This document shows, piece by piece, positions 9,305-18,173 of a stretch of DNA of 64,000 nt. The stretch covers positions 1,039,501-1,103,500 of the forward strand of contig NZ_AP017378.1 in the NCBI RefSeq assembly GCF_003966735.1, given 5' to 3'. Position 1 is the first letter of the stretch, and each line of letters starts with the position of its first letter. The stretch comes from Desulfovibrio ferrophilus (GTDB lineage Bacteria > Desulfobacterota > Desulfovibrionia > Desulfovibrionales > Desulfovibrionaceae). A model generated the notes under the pieces. That model saw nothing but the letters and a program-made list of their open reading frames with translations. It did not search any database and was not told where the DNA came from. The position numbers were made by a program, and so were the translations under genes.

Positions 9305-11503
9305 TTAGTCCCGTCCACCAATTACTTGGCGGGGCTTGGACCCGTCGGCAGGGCCTACAATCCCATCCTGCTCCATCTGCTCCACGTAGCGTGCGGCGCG
9401 GTTGAAGCCAATGCGAAAACGGCGCTGAATGAGCGAGATGGAGGCTTTCCCCTGCTCCATGACGAATTGTACGGCTTCGCCGTAGATCGGATCATCGGGA
9501 ATCCCCTGCCCGCCGGAGCCGCCTGTGGCGCTTCCGCTCAGCTTTTCTTCCCGCGACCAGTCTCCGAAGTCGAGATCAAAGTTCTGTGCGGATTGAGCCT
9601 TCCAGTATTTGATGACCTGCCCGATTTCGTCCTCATCCACCAACGCACCATGCAGGCGAAGGGTTTTGCCGCCTCCAGGCTTGAACAGCATATCGCCTTT
9701 GCCCAGCAGGTGGTTTGCACCAACGGTATCAAGGATGGTTCGGGAATCCTGGGGTGACGTCACGGTAAAGGCCACGCGGCTGGGGAAGTTAGCCTTGATC
9801 AACCCGGTCACGACATCCACGGAGGGTCGTTGAGTTGCCAGAATCATGTGAATGCCGGAAGCACGAGCCAACTGTGCCAATCGCACAATGGAGGTTTCCA
9901 CTTCCTTCTTGGCAGTAAGCATCAGGTCGGCCAATTCGTCGATGACGATGACCTGGAACGGCATGTGTGTCAGGTCGGCAAATTCCTCGGGCTTTTCAGC
10001 GCCAAAGGATTCAAGTTTTTTATTATATCCCTCGATGTTGCGAACACCAAGCCGGGCCATGGCGTCGTAGCGTTGCTCCATCTCATAGACGGCCCAGTCC
10101 AGGGCATTTTTGGCAAGGGCCATGTCAGTGACAACCGGATGCACGAGATGCGGCAAATCAGCGTATAGGGCCAATTCAATGCGCTTTGGGTCCACCAGAA
10201 GCAGCTTCACCTCGTCGGGTGACGCCTTGTACAAAAAGCTCATCAACAGGGAATTGATACAGACACTCTTGCCCTGCCCCGTGGCACCGGCCACCAGCAG
10301 GTGTGGCATCTTGGCCAGGTCGGAAACATACGGTGTGCCGTGGATATCTTTGCCCAAGGCAAGCGTCAGCAGAGATTTTGATCCCTGGAATTGCTCGGAT
10401 TCCATGACTTCGCGCAAATACACGGTCTCGCGGTCATCATTGGGAATTTCGACGCCAACGGTGTCACGTCCGGCCAGAGGGGCTTCGATGCGAACGGCCG
10501 AAGCCCTCAGTGCAAGGGCTAGATCATCGGACAATCCGGCAATTCGGCTGATTTTGACGCCCGGTGCGGGTTTGTATTCGAACATGGTGACGACAGGACC
10601 GGGAGTCGCTCCCTGAACCTCGCCCTGAATGCCGAAATCAGCCAGACAGGCTTCCAGGCGGACGGCCCTTTCGTCCAGCACTTCCTGAGGGATGGATGGA
10701 CCATCAGAGGTCGGCGCTTTTAGGAATTCCACGGGCGGAGGGCCGGAACCAGCGGCTGCGGCTTCTCCTGGGGTGGGAACTCTTTTGGCGGGGGCTCGCT
10801 TGCTGCTCTTTGGCTTGGTCGCCGCAGCAGACACCTCGGCCTTCTTTTTGCGCCCCAGACGCAGAAAACTACCTGTTTCTTCAGGTGTTTGCGTCTTGGA
10901 TGATTTCCTGTTGGATTCTTTGGGGAGCGCGGTCTCGCGGCGTTGTTTGCGATGCCGGCGTTCCTTGAGCTTGAATCCAAGATCGAGGAATTGCCCGCGA
11001 ATGCGCTTGAAGAACATTCCCCATGTCAGTCCCATGAGGAGTTGGAACGCAACAATCAGGGTAAACAGCCAAAGTAGGCCGGCACCGGTGGGCCGAAGGT
11101 AAAAACGGGCCTGATCGATAAATATCTGTCCGAACAGGCCGCCGCCTTTGACTTCAATGATGGCCGCATGTGCCCTGCCCCATTCCGAAGCCCCAAGGGG
11201 CATGGTGCACAGCAGGAACAGGAACCAGCCCAGCCAGCGCCACCAGGCAGGAAATAGTCGGGGTAGGAAGTTTCCGATAGCCAAGGCGCCAAAGGCCACG
11301 GGCACAAGCCAACTGCCGATGCCCAACAGGACAACGAGCAGATCCGCAACGTAGGCACCCACAAGGCCCACGGCATTCTTGACCTCGTAGCCATGGCTCA
11401 CGGCATGGTTGAAGCTCGGGTCTTGCGGCGAATAGCTTGTCAGTGACACCGCCAGTGCAATGGCACAGAACAGCAGCGCCAATGCGACGATTTCCCTCAG
11501 CAA
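9305..11503 (-). CDS. ftsK: DNA translocase FtsK
   Basis: This cell-division and chromosome-segregation motor has four to five N-terminal membrane helices (to about residue 165), a short basic/Pro/Ala linker, and the RecA-like motor with Walker A AGATGQGKS and the ATQRPSVDVVTG segment. The C-terminal winged-helix gamma domain (YGEAVQFVMEQGKASISLIQRRFRIGFNRAARYVE) reads polar KOPS sites. The start is unusual: the frame has no ATG or GTG, and the first usable codons are TTG 11503 or the following CTG, just after GGAAGG. The frame stays open upstream for 25 codons that read naturally (TVKEPQTEDRATNGRK), so the true start may be non-canonical. Confidence 0.93.
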   Translation of the reverse strand: MLREIVALALLFCAIALAVSLTSYSPQDPSFNHAVSHGYEVKNAVGLVGAYVADLLVVLLGIGSWLVPVAFGALAIGNFLPRLFPAWWRWLGWFLFLLCTMPLGASEWGRAHAAIIEVKGGGLFGQIFIDQARFYLRPTGAGLLWLFTLIVAFQLLMGLTWGMFFKRIRGQFLDLGFKLKERRHRKQRRETALPKESNRKSSKTQTPEETGSFLRLGRKKKAEVSAAATKPKSSKRAPAKRVPTPGEAAAAGSGPPPVEFLKAPTSDGPSIPQEVLDERAVRLEACLADFGIQGEVQGATPGPVVTMFEYKPAPGVKISRIAGLSDDLALALRASAVRIEAPLAGRDTVGVEIPNDDRETVYLREVMESEQFQGSKSLLTLALGKDIHGTPYVSDLAKMPHLLVAGATGQGKSVCINSLLMSFLYKASPDEVKLLLVDPKRIELALYADLPHLVHPVVTDMALAKNALDWAVYEMEQRYDAMARLGVRNIEGYNKKLESFGAEKPEEFADLTHMPFQVIVIDELADLMLTAKKEVETSIVRLAQLARASGIHMILATQRPSVDVVTGLIKANFPSRVAFTVTSPQDSRTILDTVGANHLLGKGDMLFKPGGGKTLRLHGALVDEDEIGQVIKYWKAQSAQNFDLDFGDWSREEKLSGSATGGSGGQGIPDDPIYGEAVQFVMEQGKASISLIQRRFRIGFNRAARYVEQMEQDGIVGPADGSKPRQVIGGRD

Positions 11504-11594
11504 CTTCCTTCCGTTCGTAGCCCTATCCTCCGTTTGCGGCTCCTTGACCGTATGCCATGGAGCCTGTTCTGGAGTCCTGTGTCAGACGTTTGAT

Positions 11595-12155
11595 CTACTT
11601 TTCGCGACCGATGTAGTTCCCGGAACGAGTATCCACCTTGATCTTTTCGCCCTGCTCCACAAACAGTGGGACCTGGACGACGATGCCTGAGCTCAGGGTC
11701 GCGGGCTTGGTTGCGCCGGAGACGGTGTCGCCTCGTACACCCGGCTCTGTTTCGGCAATCTCCATGACAACGGATGCAGGAAGATCGATAGTCAGGGGAT
11801 TCTCATTGTACAACAGGACCTTGACCACTTCACTCTCCACCAGAAAGCCACCAGCGGAGCCTGCCTGCTCTGCGGTAATGGTCAGCTGCTCGTAGGAGGT
11901 CATGTCCATGAAGGCGAAGTCCTTGCCCTCACGATACAGGTACTGCATCTCTCGGGTCTCAAGATTGGGCTTGGCGACTTTTTCGCCGGAACGGAATGTA
12001 TGGTCAATGACCCGGCCATTGAGCAGATTGCGCAGCTTTGTGCGCATGACGGCGCCGCCCTTGCCGGGCTTGTGGTGCTGGTGCTCAAGGATTTCGTAAG
12101 GAATACCATCCATTTCGATCTTTTTGCCATTCTTGAAATCAGAAGTGGGAATCAT
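11595..12155 (-). CDS. efp: Translation elongation factor P
   Basis: This 186-residue, three-domain EF-P relieves ribosomes stalled at polyproline stretches by entering the E site. Domain I holds [18 protein letters not shown], where the Lys in the PGKGGA loop (near residue 32) is the modification site in many bacteria. The middle and C-terminal OB folds show [15 protein letters not shown] and [15 protein letters not shown], with the usual ending S-G-x-Y-I-G-R. It lies between aroQ and ftsK on one strand, spaced like a single transcript. No EpmA or EarP modifying enzyme is visible nearby. Confidence 0.95.
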   Translation of the reverse strand: MIPTSDFKNGKKIEMDGIPYEILEHQHHKPGKGGAVMRTKLRNLLNGRVIDHTFRSGEKVAKPNLETREMQYLYREGKDFAFMDMTSYEQLTITAEQAGSAGGFLVESEVVKVLLYNENPLTIDLPASVVMEIAETEPGVRGDTVSGATKPATLSSGIVVQVPLFVEQGEKIKVDTRSGNYIGREK

Positions 12156-12185
12156 CTATCCTCCGGTTGATAATTATCGTTGTTG

Positions 12186-12644
12186 TTAGCTGCGCTCGAA
12201 GCGGTTCAGCAGTGCCGCCACGGCCAGGGCATAGGAATCAATACCAAAACCAGCGATTACCCCCACGACCTGAGCGGCCATGAAGCTTTGATGCCGGATG
12301 GTTTCAGGGCGTGCCCAGACATTGGAAATATGAACTTCAATGCAGGGAATGCCAATCCAGGCAAGACAGTCGGCCAAGGCAAGACTGGTGTGCGTGTAGG
12401 CCCCGGCATTGAAGACGATGCCGGCAATGCCCTGTTCGCGTGCCAATTCAAGTCTGTCGATCAATTCGCCTTCGCCATTGGCCTGGAAAAAGGACAACTC
12501 GATGTCTTTTGCACGAGCGCCCAACAGGGTGTCCACAAGCGCCGGGACATCATTCATCCCCTGGCTGCCATAGATATCAGGCTGCCGTTTGCCCAAGTGC
12601 CCCAAGTTGGGACCGTTCAGGATCAAAATCTCATGTTTCGCCAT
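12186..12644 (-). CDS. aroQ: Type II 3-dehydroquinate dehydratase
   Basis: This 152-residue enzyme is shikimate-pathway step three, dehydrating 3-dehydroquinate, usually as a dodecamer. Motifs include ILNGPNLGHLGKRQPDIYG (a variant of NLNLLG-x-R-E-P-x-x-YG, keeping Arg and Tyr), the loop FNAGAYTHTS with the active Asn and His, EVHISN with the catalytic His, and the Arg after it. The start at 12644 follows GGGA; a frame extending to 12683 adds 13 unconserved residues. It is 30 bases upstream of efp, a pairing seen in many bacteria. Confidence 0.93.
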   Translation of the reverse strand: MAKHEILILNGPNLGHLGKRQPDIYGSQGMNDVPALVDTLLGARAKDIELSFFQANGEGELIDRLELAREQGIAGIVFNAGAYTHTSLALADCLAWIGIPCIEVHISNVWARPETIRHQSFMAAQVVGVIAGFGIDSYALAVAALLNRFERS

Positions 12645-12798
12645 TCTATTCCCATCCGTTGTTTCCGGGCCTTTTGCAGGCACGAATCGAAGTTGCTCCT
12701 ATGTATCCATTTCCATTGATGTTGGCAAACGCGCCCTTCCCGGGCATAGTAGCCGGGCACGCCGGGACGGAACCTCCGACCGGCATAACGGAGGATTC

Positions 12799-13380
12799 AT
12801 GAGCAAGGTTCACTTTGAACTCGAAAAAACCATCTACTTGATGGATCAATTGGCGGAGATGCCCGCGTCCCAGATTGCTATGGCCGGACGTTCCAATGTG
12901 GGCAAATCTTCGTTGATCAACCGTTTGGCCGGGCGCAAAAAACTGGCCAAGATCAGCTCGTCTCCGGGCAAGACCAGAAGTCTGAACTTCTACATGGTGA
13001 CACCGGGGGATTTCTACCTGGTGGATCTGCCCGGTTACGGATACGCCCGAACTTCCAAGAAGGAACGTGCCCAATGGGCCAATCTCATCGAAATCTATAT
13101 CAAAGATAATGATTGGTTAAGAGCCGTTGCCGTCCTGTTGGATTCTCGTCATAGCCCCCAAAAAATCGATCTGGAGCTAGTGACGTTCCTGCAGGGCATC
13201 GGCATGACGATTATTCCCATCATGACCAAAGCCGACAAGCCGAAGCAGCGTGATCGTGAGAAGGTTCGTAAGCAATGGGCAACCATTCTGGACGGACAGA
13301 AGCCTCTGGTGACCTCTGCTGAGACGGGGATGGGCATGGACACGGCTTGGGAGGCCCTGCGAGCAGCCGTGGCCAAGTAA
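12799..13380 (+). CDS. engB: Ribosome-biogenesis GTPase EngB/YsxC
   Basis: This 193-residue small GTPase of the TrmE-Era-EngA-YihA class is needed for 50S assembly. G-motifs are G1 AGRSNVGKSSL, G2 SSPGKTRSLNF, G3 DLPGYGYA and G4 MTKADK, with G5 at TSAETG. GGAGGA lies three bases before ATG 12799, which excludes the long upstream extension from 12589. It is divergent from aroQ and ends in a strong shared terminator. Confidence 0.94.
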   Translation: MSKVHFELEKTIYLMDQLAEMPASQIAMAGRSNVGKSSLINRLAGRKKLAKISSSPGKTRSLNFYMVTPGDFYLVDLPGYGYARTSKKERAQWANLIEIYIKDNDWLRAVAVLLDSRHSPQKIDLELVTFLQGIGMTIIPIMTKADKPKQRDREKVRKQWATILDGQKPLVTSAETGMGMDTAWEALRAAVAK

Positions 13381-13424
13381 TCTGTTCTTGATATCCGGGC
13401 CGATCCGGGATCCATTGATAAGCA

Positions 13425-13460
13425 AAAAGCCCTCGCGCATGTTCTTGTGCGAGGGCTTTT
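13425..13460 (+). terminator. Bidirectional terminator between engB and lptG
   Basis: A 15-bp stem (AAAAGCCCTCGCGCA against TGTGCGAGGGCTTTT, one G-U pair) has a six-base loop. The A/T ends give U-tracts on both strands, fitting the convergent genes on either side. Confidence 0.9.
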
Positions 13461-13486
13461 GATGTCTCAGTGCAAGGGGGTCTGAG

Positions 13487-14581
13487 TCAGCTCCGGGTGA
13501 TGCCTGATGGACGCATGGTCCAGGCCAGCCAGCCGCCAGCCACCGAACAGAATACGATATTTCCGAGCCAGGCCCCCATCCAGGGCAGAAGCATTCCCTT
13601 CTGCCCCATGGTCGCTCCGACCATGTAGACCACGTAGTACATAAACGTCAGCACGAGCGAGAGACCAATATTCAGGTATACATTCTCGGAGAGGGTCACA
13701 AGCGCCAGAGCCAGCAATGCCATGGACATAATGGAAAAGGCATAGGACCAGTTCATGTGCCATGCGGTACGCAACCGCTCCACGTTGGACCCGGAAGCAT
13801 CCAGACGTTCAATGACCCGCGACAACTGCCACATGGGCAATGAGGCTGGATCCACGTTGGGGTCGATATGGACGAAGGTCATGGGGTCCTGCTGTAAATC
13901 CAGAGTCATCTGCGGCAGATTTGTCACGGAGAAATTCACAGGATCGAGAACCTGAACATTGTGCAGAGTCCACTTTCCGGTCTCGGCGAAGGCATTTTTT
14001 GCCGTAATAATGCGCTTAACGGATTGGCGGTCGTCTGACATCTCGTAGATGGACAGGTCCTGCGCCATATTCTTGGCAGGCCGAAGCTGAGCAGCCTCGA
14101 CAATCAGGTCGCCTTCTCTGAACCAGATGTTATACAAGACTTTTTTCTCAACAATGTTGCCTCGCACCTGCTCGGACCAGATGCTGCGCACGATCTGCTG
14201 CCCATAGACTCCCACAAGCTGCGAGAATGCCATCTGAATCAGGCACCAGAGCAAGGCATAGGCCAGAAAAAAGCGTGACATGGCGGCCAGAGAAACCCCT
14301 CCGGACCGAAGCGCCAGAAGTTCACGGCTCCGGGCCATCAGGCAGAGCTGGATGACCAGGGAGACAAGAAAGACCGCAGGCATGATCTGTGAAATGATCA
14401 AGGGGAGTTTGGCCGCAAAATAGGTGGCCACAGTGCCTAGCCCCAGCCCGGCCTCAAGAAAGTCGTCCAGCCGGTCGAACAGGTCAGCCATGATGTAGAG
14501 TGCCGAACCCGCAGCGAGGGTGGTGAGCAACAGGAACAGGTTCTGCTTGAACAGATATTGCGAAAGAGTCCTAATTCGCAT
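13487..14581 (-). CDS. lptG: LPS export permease LptG
   Basis: This 364-residue YjgP/YjgQ-family permease has three N-terminal helices, a periplasmic beta-jellyroll (about residues 130-260, with NIVEKKVLYNIWFREGDLIVEAAQL) and three C-terminal helices. The early segment SRELLALRSGGVS is the coupling region that contacts the LptB ATPase. With LptF and LptB2 it extracts lipopolysaccharide from the inner membrane. It overlaps lptF by 11 bases, indicating translational coupling. LptG rather than LptF is inferred from order and from the slightly shorter N-terminus. Confidence 0.88.
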   Translation of the reverse strand: MRIRTLSQYLFKQNLFLLLTTLAAGSALYIMADLFDRLDDFLEAGLGLGTVATYFAAKLPLIISQIMPAVFLVSLVIQLCLMARSRELLALRSGGVSLAAMSRFFLAYALLWCLIQMAFSQLVGVYGQQIVRSIWSEQVRGNIVEKKVLYNIWFREGDLIVEAAQLRPAKNMAQDLSIYEMSDDRQSVKRIITAKNAFAETGKWTLHNVQVLDPVNFSVTNLPQMTLDLQQDPMTFVHIDPNVDPASLPMWQLSRVIERLDASGSNVERLRTAWHMNWSYAFSIMSMALLALALVTLSENVYLNIGLSLVLTFMYYVVYMVGATMGQKGMLLPWMGAWLGNIVFCSVAGGWLAWTMRPSGITRS

Positions 14582-15761
14582 GGCTTACCCTCCTCGCCCA
14601 GTGCAGCTTGAGGTGCGATAGCCATGCGGCAACGGAAATGGCCCGTTCCATGGCGGCCATGCGGATGCCGACGACCCCCACGATCAGGAACAGCACGTTG
14701 GGGAGCCAGAGGCCGATTATGGGAGGGACGGTGCCTGTTTCACCCAACGAGAGCCCCAGTGAGAGCAGCGTGTAATAGAACAGGAAGAATCCGAGGGCCA
14801 GGATCAGGCCCCAGTGACGGTTCAGCCCGCCAAAGCTTGCCGCCATGGGCAAAGCGAACAAACCCAGCACCAGACAGGCCAACGGCAGGACAAGACGTTT
14901 TTGAATCTCAACTTTAACCTTCCGAGAGAACATCCCGTTATCTATGGCTAAAGTTGCCGGATCATCGTTGGCTTCATGGAGTTCTTCCCAACTCATTTCC
15001 TTGGGTTTGATATCCCCCAGGTCATAGCCGGAGAGCAGCTTCGAGAGGTCCATGCGTACCTGATAGGTGCCAAAACCGACCACACTGACCGCTCCCTTTT
15101 CCTGACGGTAGATGCGTCCATCACGCAGATGGAAGACAATCTCGCCCTTGTCGGAATCAGTATGCACGTTGCCCGTGGGGGCCAGGATGGTGGCCTTGAC
15201 GCTTTCGTGGGTCCGGTCCTGAACAAACACCGTAGTCAGTTCACCCGTGGTGTTATCGGCCTGTTGAGCAAAGACGGTCAGGTTCGGGAAATCCTTATTG
15301 AATACACCAGCTTGCATGACCAGCTGGGTTTTGGTTCGGGCAATCTCAAGCACTTGTGCCCTGAAATTCTCCATGCCCCAGGAGACCCCCCAGAAGCTGA
15401 TGGCCATGTTGGCCACAACGCAGAGCAGGCAGAAGAACACGGGTGCAGGCAGAAGCTGATACAAGCTGATGCCCGATGACTTGAGCGCTACGGACTCAAG
15501 ATCTGTCCCCATGCGCAAAAAAGTCAGGAAGACCGAAAGCATGCAAGCAATCGGAATGATCAGCAGCAAAAAGAACGGACTCAGATACAGGAACATGGAC
15601 GCGATATCGACAAATCCCATATTCTGGGACAGGAACAACTCGCGCAGTTGCAGCATTCTTCCGATCAACAGCAACGTCAGGAGCGCGACGGCTGTGAGTG
15701 AGAACAGGCTCAGCAGCTCTTTGAATACCTGCCGATGCAGGATCGAGATGGAGTTACGCAG
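14571..15761 (-). CDS. lptF: LPS export permease LptF, non-AUG start likely
   Basis: This is the partner permease of LptG, of the same fold: three helices, a periplasmic domain and three helices, with FLRMGTDLESVALKSSGIS as the LptB coupling region. The first ordinary start in this frame (TTG 15674) would remove the first membrane helix. Upstream the frame reads LRNSISILHRQVFKELLSLF, the expected LptF N-terminus. The best candidate start is CTG 15761, with GGGGAG seven bases before it and within the tail of the preceding small gene. The full protein would be about 396 residues, normal for the family. Confidence 0.87.
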   Translation of the reverse strand: MRNSISILHRQVFKELLSLFSLTAVALLTLLLIGRMLQLRELFLSQNMGFVDIASMFLYLSPFFLLLIIPIACMLSVFLTFLRMGTDLESVALKSSGISLYQLLPAPVFFCLLCVVANMAISFWGVSWGMENFRAQVLEIARTKTQLVMQAGVFNKDFPNLTVFAQQADNTTGELTTVFVQDRTHESVKATILAPTGNVHTDSDKGEIVFHLRDGRIYRQEKGAVSVVGFGTYQVRMDLSKLLSGYDLGDIKPKEMSWEELHEANDDPATLAIDNGMFSRKVKVEIQKRLVLPLACLVLGLFALPMAASFGGLNRHWGLILALGFFLFYYTLLSLGLSLGETGTVPPIIGLWLPNVLFLIVGVVGIRMAAMERAISVAAWLSHLKLHWARRVSHAN

Positions 15762-15951
15762 GGCCCTGCTCCCCTGTATTTTCTTCCTTCAGCAAGCGAA
15801 GGAGGTTGTTCTGATCAAGCGGGCTCAGGTTGAACTGCACGGAGGCGTCTTCCACAAGCTGGGCTGTATTGGTGACGCCCTGCTTGCGCTGTTCGGCGAT
15901 CCACTTCACGGCTCGACGCAGCAGTTCTCCATTGGGCATGATTGTAGGCAT
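15754..15951 (-). CDS. Small conserved-looking protein upstream of lptF
   Basis: This 65-residue soluble, helical protein (MPTIMPNGELLRRAVKWIAEQRKQG...) shows no membrane segment or metal motif. It opens after GAGGAG and its stop overlaps the proposed lptF CTG start, so translation of the two is probably coupled. The position argues for an accessory or regulatory role in LPS export expression, but nothing in the sequence names a function. Confidence 0.62.
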   Translation of the reverse strand: MPTIMPNGELLRRAVKWIAEQRKQGVTNTAQLVEDASVQFNLSPLDQNNLLRLLKEENTGEQGPA

Positions 15952-16109
15952 TCATTCTCCTCGCGGCGGTTTGTTCACAGACCCGCCGACGTGACGGCAC
16001 ATCTACACCAAGCGCCTGCGCCTTGCAACTTGAACAGGCATCGGATAGGCGGTAACCTCCCCGAATCTAGGCGGGCCTGGCTCGTGACCTCCAGCAGACA
16101 AGGACTCAG

Positions 16110-16904
16110 ATGGACTCCATATTTAGCGCAATTATCCTGGGCATCATCGAGGGGCTGACAGAATTTCTGCCGGTCTCCTCCACCGGTCATTTGATTCTGA
16201 CGGGCCATCTTCTTGGATTTACTGGTGAAAAAGCCGCGACTTTTGAGGTGGTCATCCAACTCGGAGCCATTCTTGCGGTGGTCGTGCTGTATTGGGAACG
16301 ATTCCTCGGCTTGCTGAAGACCGACCCCGAGCGAGCCTTTTCCGGTCCTCGCGGAATCTGGCTGCTGATCCTGACCTCCATCCCTGCCAGCGTTGTGGGG
16401 CTGCTGGCCCATGATTACATCAAGGAACACTTGTTTGGCCCTCAGACGGTTGCTTGGGCCCTTGGCGTGGGAGCCCTGGCAATCTTTGTCGTGGAAAGCA
16501 GGCGCAGCAGCGAGCGCATTCGTGGCCTGGACGCCATTACTCCGGCCCTGGCCTTCGGGATTGGTTGCTTTCAGTGTCTGGCCCTGTGGCCCGGGTTTTC
16601 CCGCTCAGCTGCCACTATCATGGGGGGCATGCTTCTGGGGGCCGAGCGAAAGACTGCAGCCGAGTATTCCTTTGTGGCGGCAGTGCCCATTATGTTTGCT
16701 GCCACGGGATATGACATGCTCAAAAACTATGGCCTCTTCAGCAGCGCAGACTTACCCTTCCTGGCCGTAGGCTTTGGTGTGTCATTTATCGCGGCCTGGA
16801 TCGCCATCAAGGGGTTTATCGCCCTGTTGGGGCGGCTGACCCTTCGCCCGTTCGCCGTGTATCGGCTTGCATTGGCTGCTGCCGTGCTTATTTTTCTGGT
16901 CTAG
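16110..16904 (+). CDS. uppP: Undecaprenyl-diphosphatase UppP (BacA)
   Basis: This 264-residue integral membrane enzyme recycles the C55 lipid carrier by removing one phosphate from undecaprenyl diphosphate. Both signature motifs are present: EGLTEFLPVSSTGHLIL near residue 14 (catalytic Glu and Ser) and PGFSRSAATIMGGMLLG near residue 165. The predicted seven to eight helices fit the family. It is divergent from the lptFG cluster, with no obvious operon partner. Confidence 0.94.
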   Translation: MDSIFSAIILGIIEGLTEFLPVSSTGHLILTGHLLGFTGEKAATFEVVIQLGAILAVVVLYWERFLGLLKTDPERAFSGPRGIWLLILTSIPASVVGLLAHDYIKEHLFGPQTVAWALGVGALAIFVVESRRSSERIRGLDAITPALAFGIGCFQCLALWPGFSRSAATIMGGMLLGAERKTAAEYSFVAAVPIMFAATGYDMLKNYGLFSSADLPFLAVGFGVSFIAAWIAIKGFIALLGRLTLRPFAVYRLALAAAVLIFLV

Positions 16905-17013
16905 GTACACGTCATTTTTCGTCCTTGCGACGGCAACCATGAATAAACTCATAATTTTTTTCAAACTGCCTTATTAATTGATAAGAGAGGATTGAAAAAG
17001 TCAGATTTTCCCC

Positions 17014-17042
17014 TTGCAATTTGCTCGGGAAGCTCATATAAG
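17014..17042 (+). promoter_or_regulatory. Sigma-70-type promoter of the tRNA gene
   Basis: TTGCAA at 17014 and TATAAG at 17037 are 17 bases apart. Transcription would begin just before the tRNA at 17057, with a GC-rich discriminator-like stretch between. Confidence 0.55.
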
Positions 17043-17056
17043 CCTTTCTCCCGTGT

Positions 17057-17133
17057 GGCGAGGTAGCTCAGGTGGTCAGAGCATGCGGCTCATATCCGCA
17101 GTGTCGGAGGTTCAAGTCCTCTCCTCGCTACCA
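17057..17133 (+). tRNA. tRNA-Met (anticodon CAT)
   Basis: A 77-base tRNA with encoded CCA. The acceptor GGCGAGG pairs with CCTCGCT (first pair G-U), the D arm contains AGCTCAG, the anticodon arm is TGCGG-CTCATAT-CCGCA with CAT at 17091-17093, and the T arm contains GTTCAAGTC. It looks like elongator Met, since the first pair is not the mismatch typical of initiators. An Ile2 (lysidine) identity is possible in principle for a CAT anticodon. Confidence 0.93.
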
Positions 17134-17142
17134 TACGAACTC

Positions 17143-17174
17143 AAAGCCCTGTCCTTTTTGGACAGGGCTTTTTT
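17143..17174 (+). terminator. Terminator of tRNA-Met
   Basis: AAAGCCCTGTCC and GGACAGGGCTT enclose a short T-rich loop and are followed by six T residues. Confidence 0.92.
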
Positions 17175-17306
17175 CGTTTGTCCCCATTGCCCATCTGGAT
17201 ACGTCCCGATGGACTGTGCAGTAGACTTCAGGTTGAATTTAAGCCATTTAGTGTGATCTGAAAATGAAACTTGCTGAATGGCTGTTGTCCTGAGGGGGAC
17301 TTTAGT

Positions 17307-18173
17307 ATGAAACATTACGTGATCGGTTTGTTTTTTCTTGTATTGAGTAAATGCAAATACCATCTCGCCAAATACACTCCGAAGCCAATTGATAGAGTGG
17401 ACGATTGCATCAATTATGATTTTTCCGTTGTCTCCCAATGGGAAGAACACGCAAGTAAATACTTTCCGAACTATTCCATACAGGACAAAACGATTTTGGA
17501 GTTGGGACCAGGCGCTGATTTAGGCATCGCCACCATTCTTCTTTCGAAGGGAGCCGAAAGCTATTATGCGTTTGATATCCATGATCTTGTCAAAAATGTT
17601 CAGCCTGATTTTTATGAAAAGCTCATCGATAAGATTGCTGAGCGATCAGATTCCCAGGATACCCTCCCCCCCGACTTACTGGATACCGTGCTTACCTATT
17701 CCCGTACCGGGGAGGGTAAAATAAACTATATTTGCAAAAACACTATTGATTTCAGTGAAATCAAAGATAGACAGATTGATGTCGTTTTCAGTCAGGCTGC
17801 TTTTGAGCATCTTGATAATCCACAGCAAGCACTTTCCCTCCTCTCGACCAAATGTAAAAGCGGGTCGATCCTTGTCGCCCAAGTCGATTTGAAGTCTCAC
17901 AGCAGATGGGTTCGGAGTAATGACCCATTGAATATCTACAAATATAATGATTTTTTATATAATCTTCTTTCGCACAAGGCTTCACCAAACAGGGTACGCC
18001 CAAGCCAGTATCAATCCATCCTGAAGGACAACGGATGGGGTGATATCCAGATCATAACGGTCAAGTCCGCAGTCGAGCCGTATTTGACCACTGCACGCAA
18101 GTATATTCAGAAGGAATTCCTGGATGATCACATCGCAAGCTTGAGCATCATGATTTTGGCGCGTAAAAAATGA
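17307..18173 (+). CDS. AT-rich SAM-dependent methyltransferase
   Basis: This 288-residue protein has a short hydrophobic N-terminus (MKHYVIGLFFLVLS) and a class I methyltransferase core: motif I ILELGPGADLGIA near residue 68, an acidic strand end YYAFDIHDL, and the later DVVFSQAAFEHLDNPQQAL typical of methyltransferase type 11. Substrate unknown. GAGGGGG lies nine bases before ATG 17307. Codon use is visibly more AT-rich than in uppP or the SulP gene, and it directly follows tRNA-Met, so acquisition at the tRNA is plausible. No integrase or repeated tRNA 3' end was found. Confidence 0.72.
   Translation: MKHYVIGLFFLVLSKCKYHLAKYTPKPIDRVDDCINYDFSVVSQWEEHASKYFPNYSIQDKTILELGPGADLGIATILLSKGAESYYAFDIHDLVKNVQPDFYEKLIDKIAERSDSQDTLPPDLLDTVLTYSRTGEGKINYICKNTIDFSEIKDRQIDVVFSQAAFEHLDNPQQALSLLSTKCKSGSILVAQVDLKSHSRWVRSNDPLNIYKYNDFLYNLLSHKASPNRVRPSQYQSILKDNGWGDIQIITVKSAVEPYLTTARKYIQKEFLDDHIASLSIMILARKK

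Noticed and set aside
9830-10616. Long plus-strand frames opposite ftsK
   Set aside because: GC-rich antisense shadows of the motor domain without ribosome sites.
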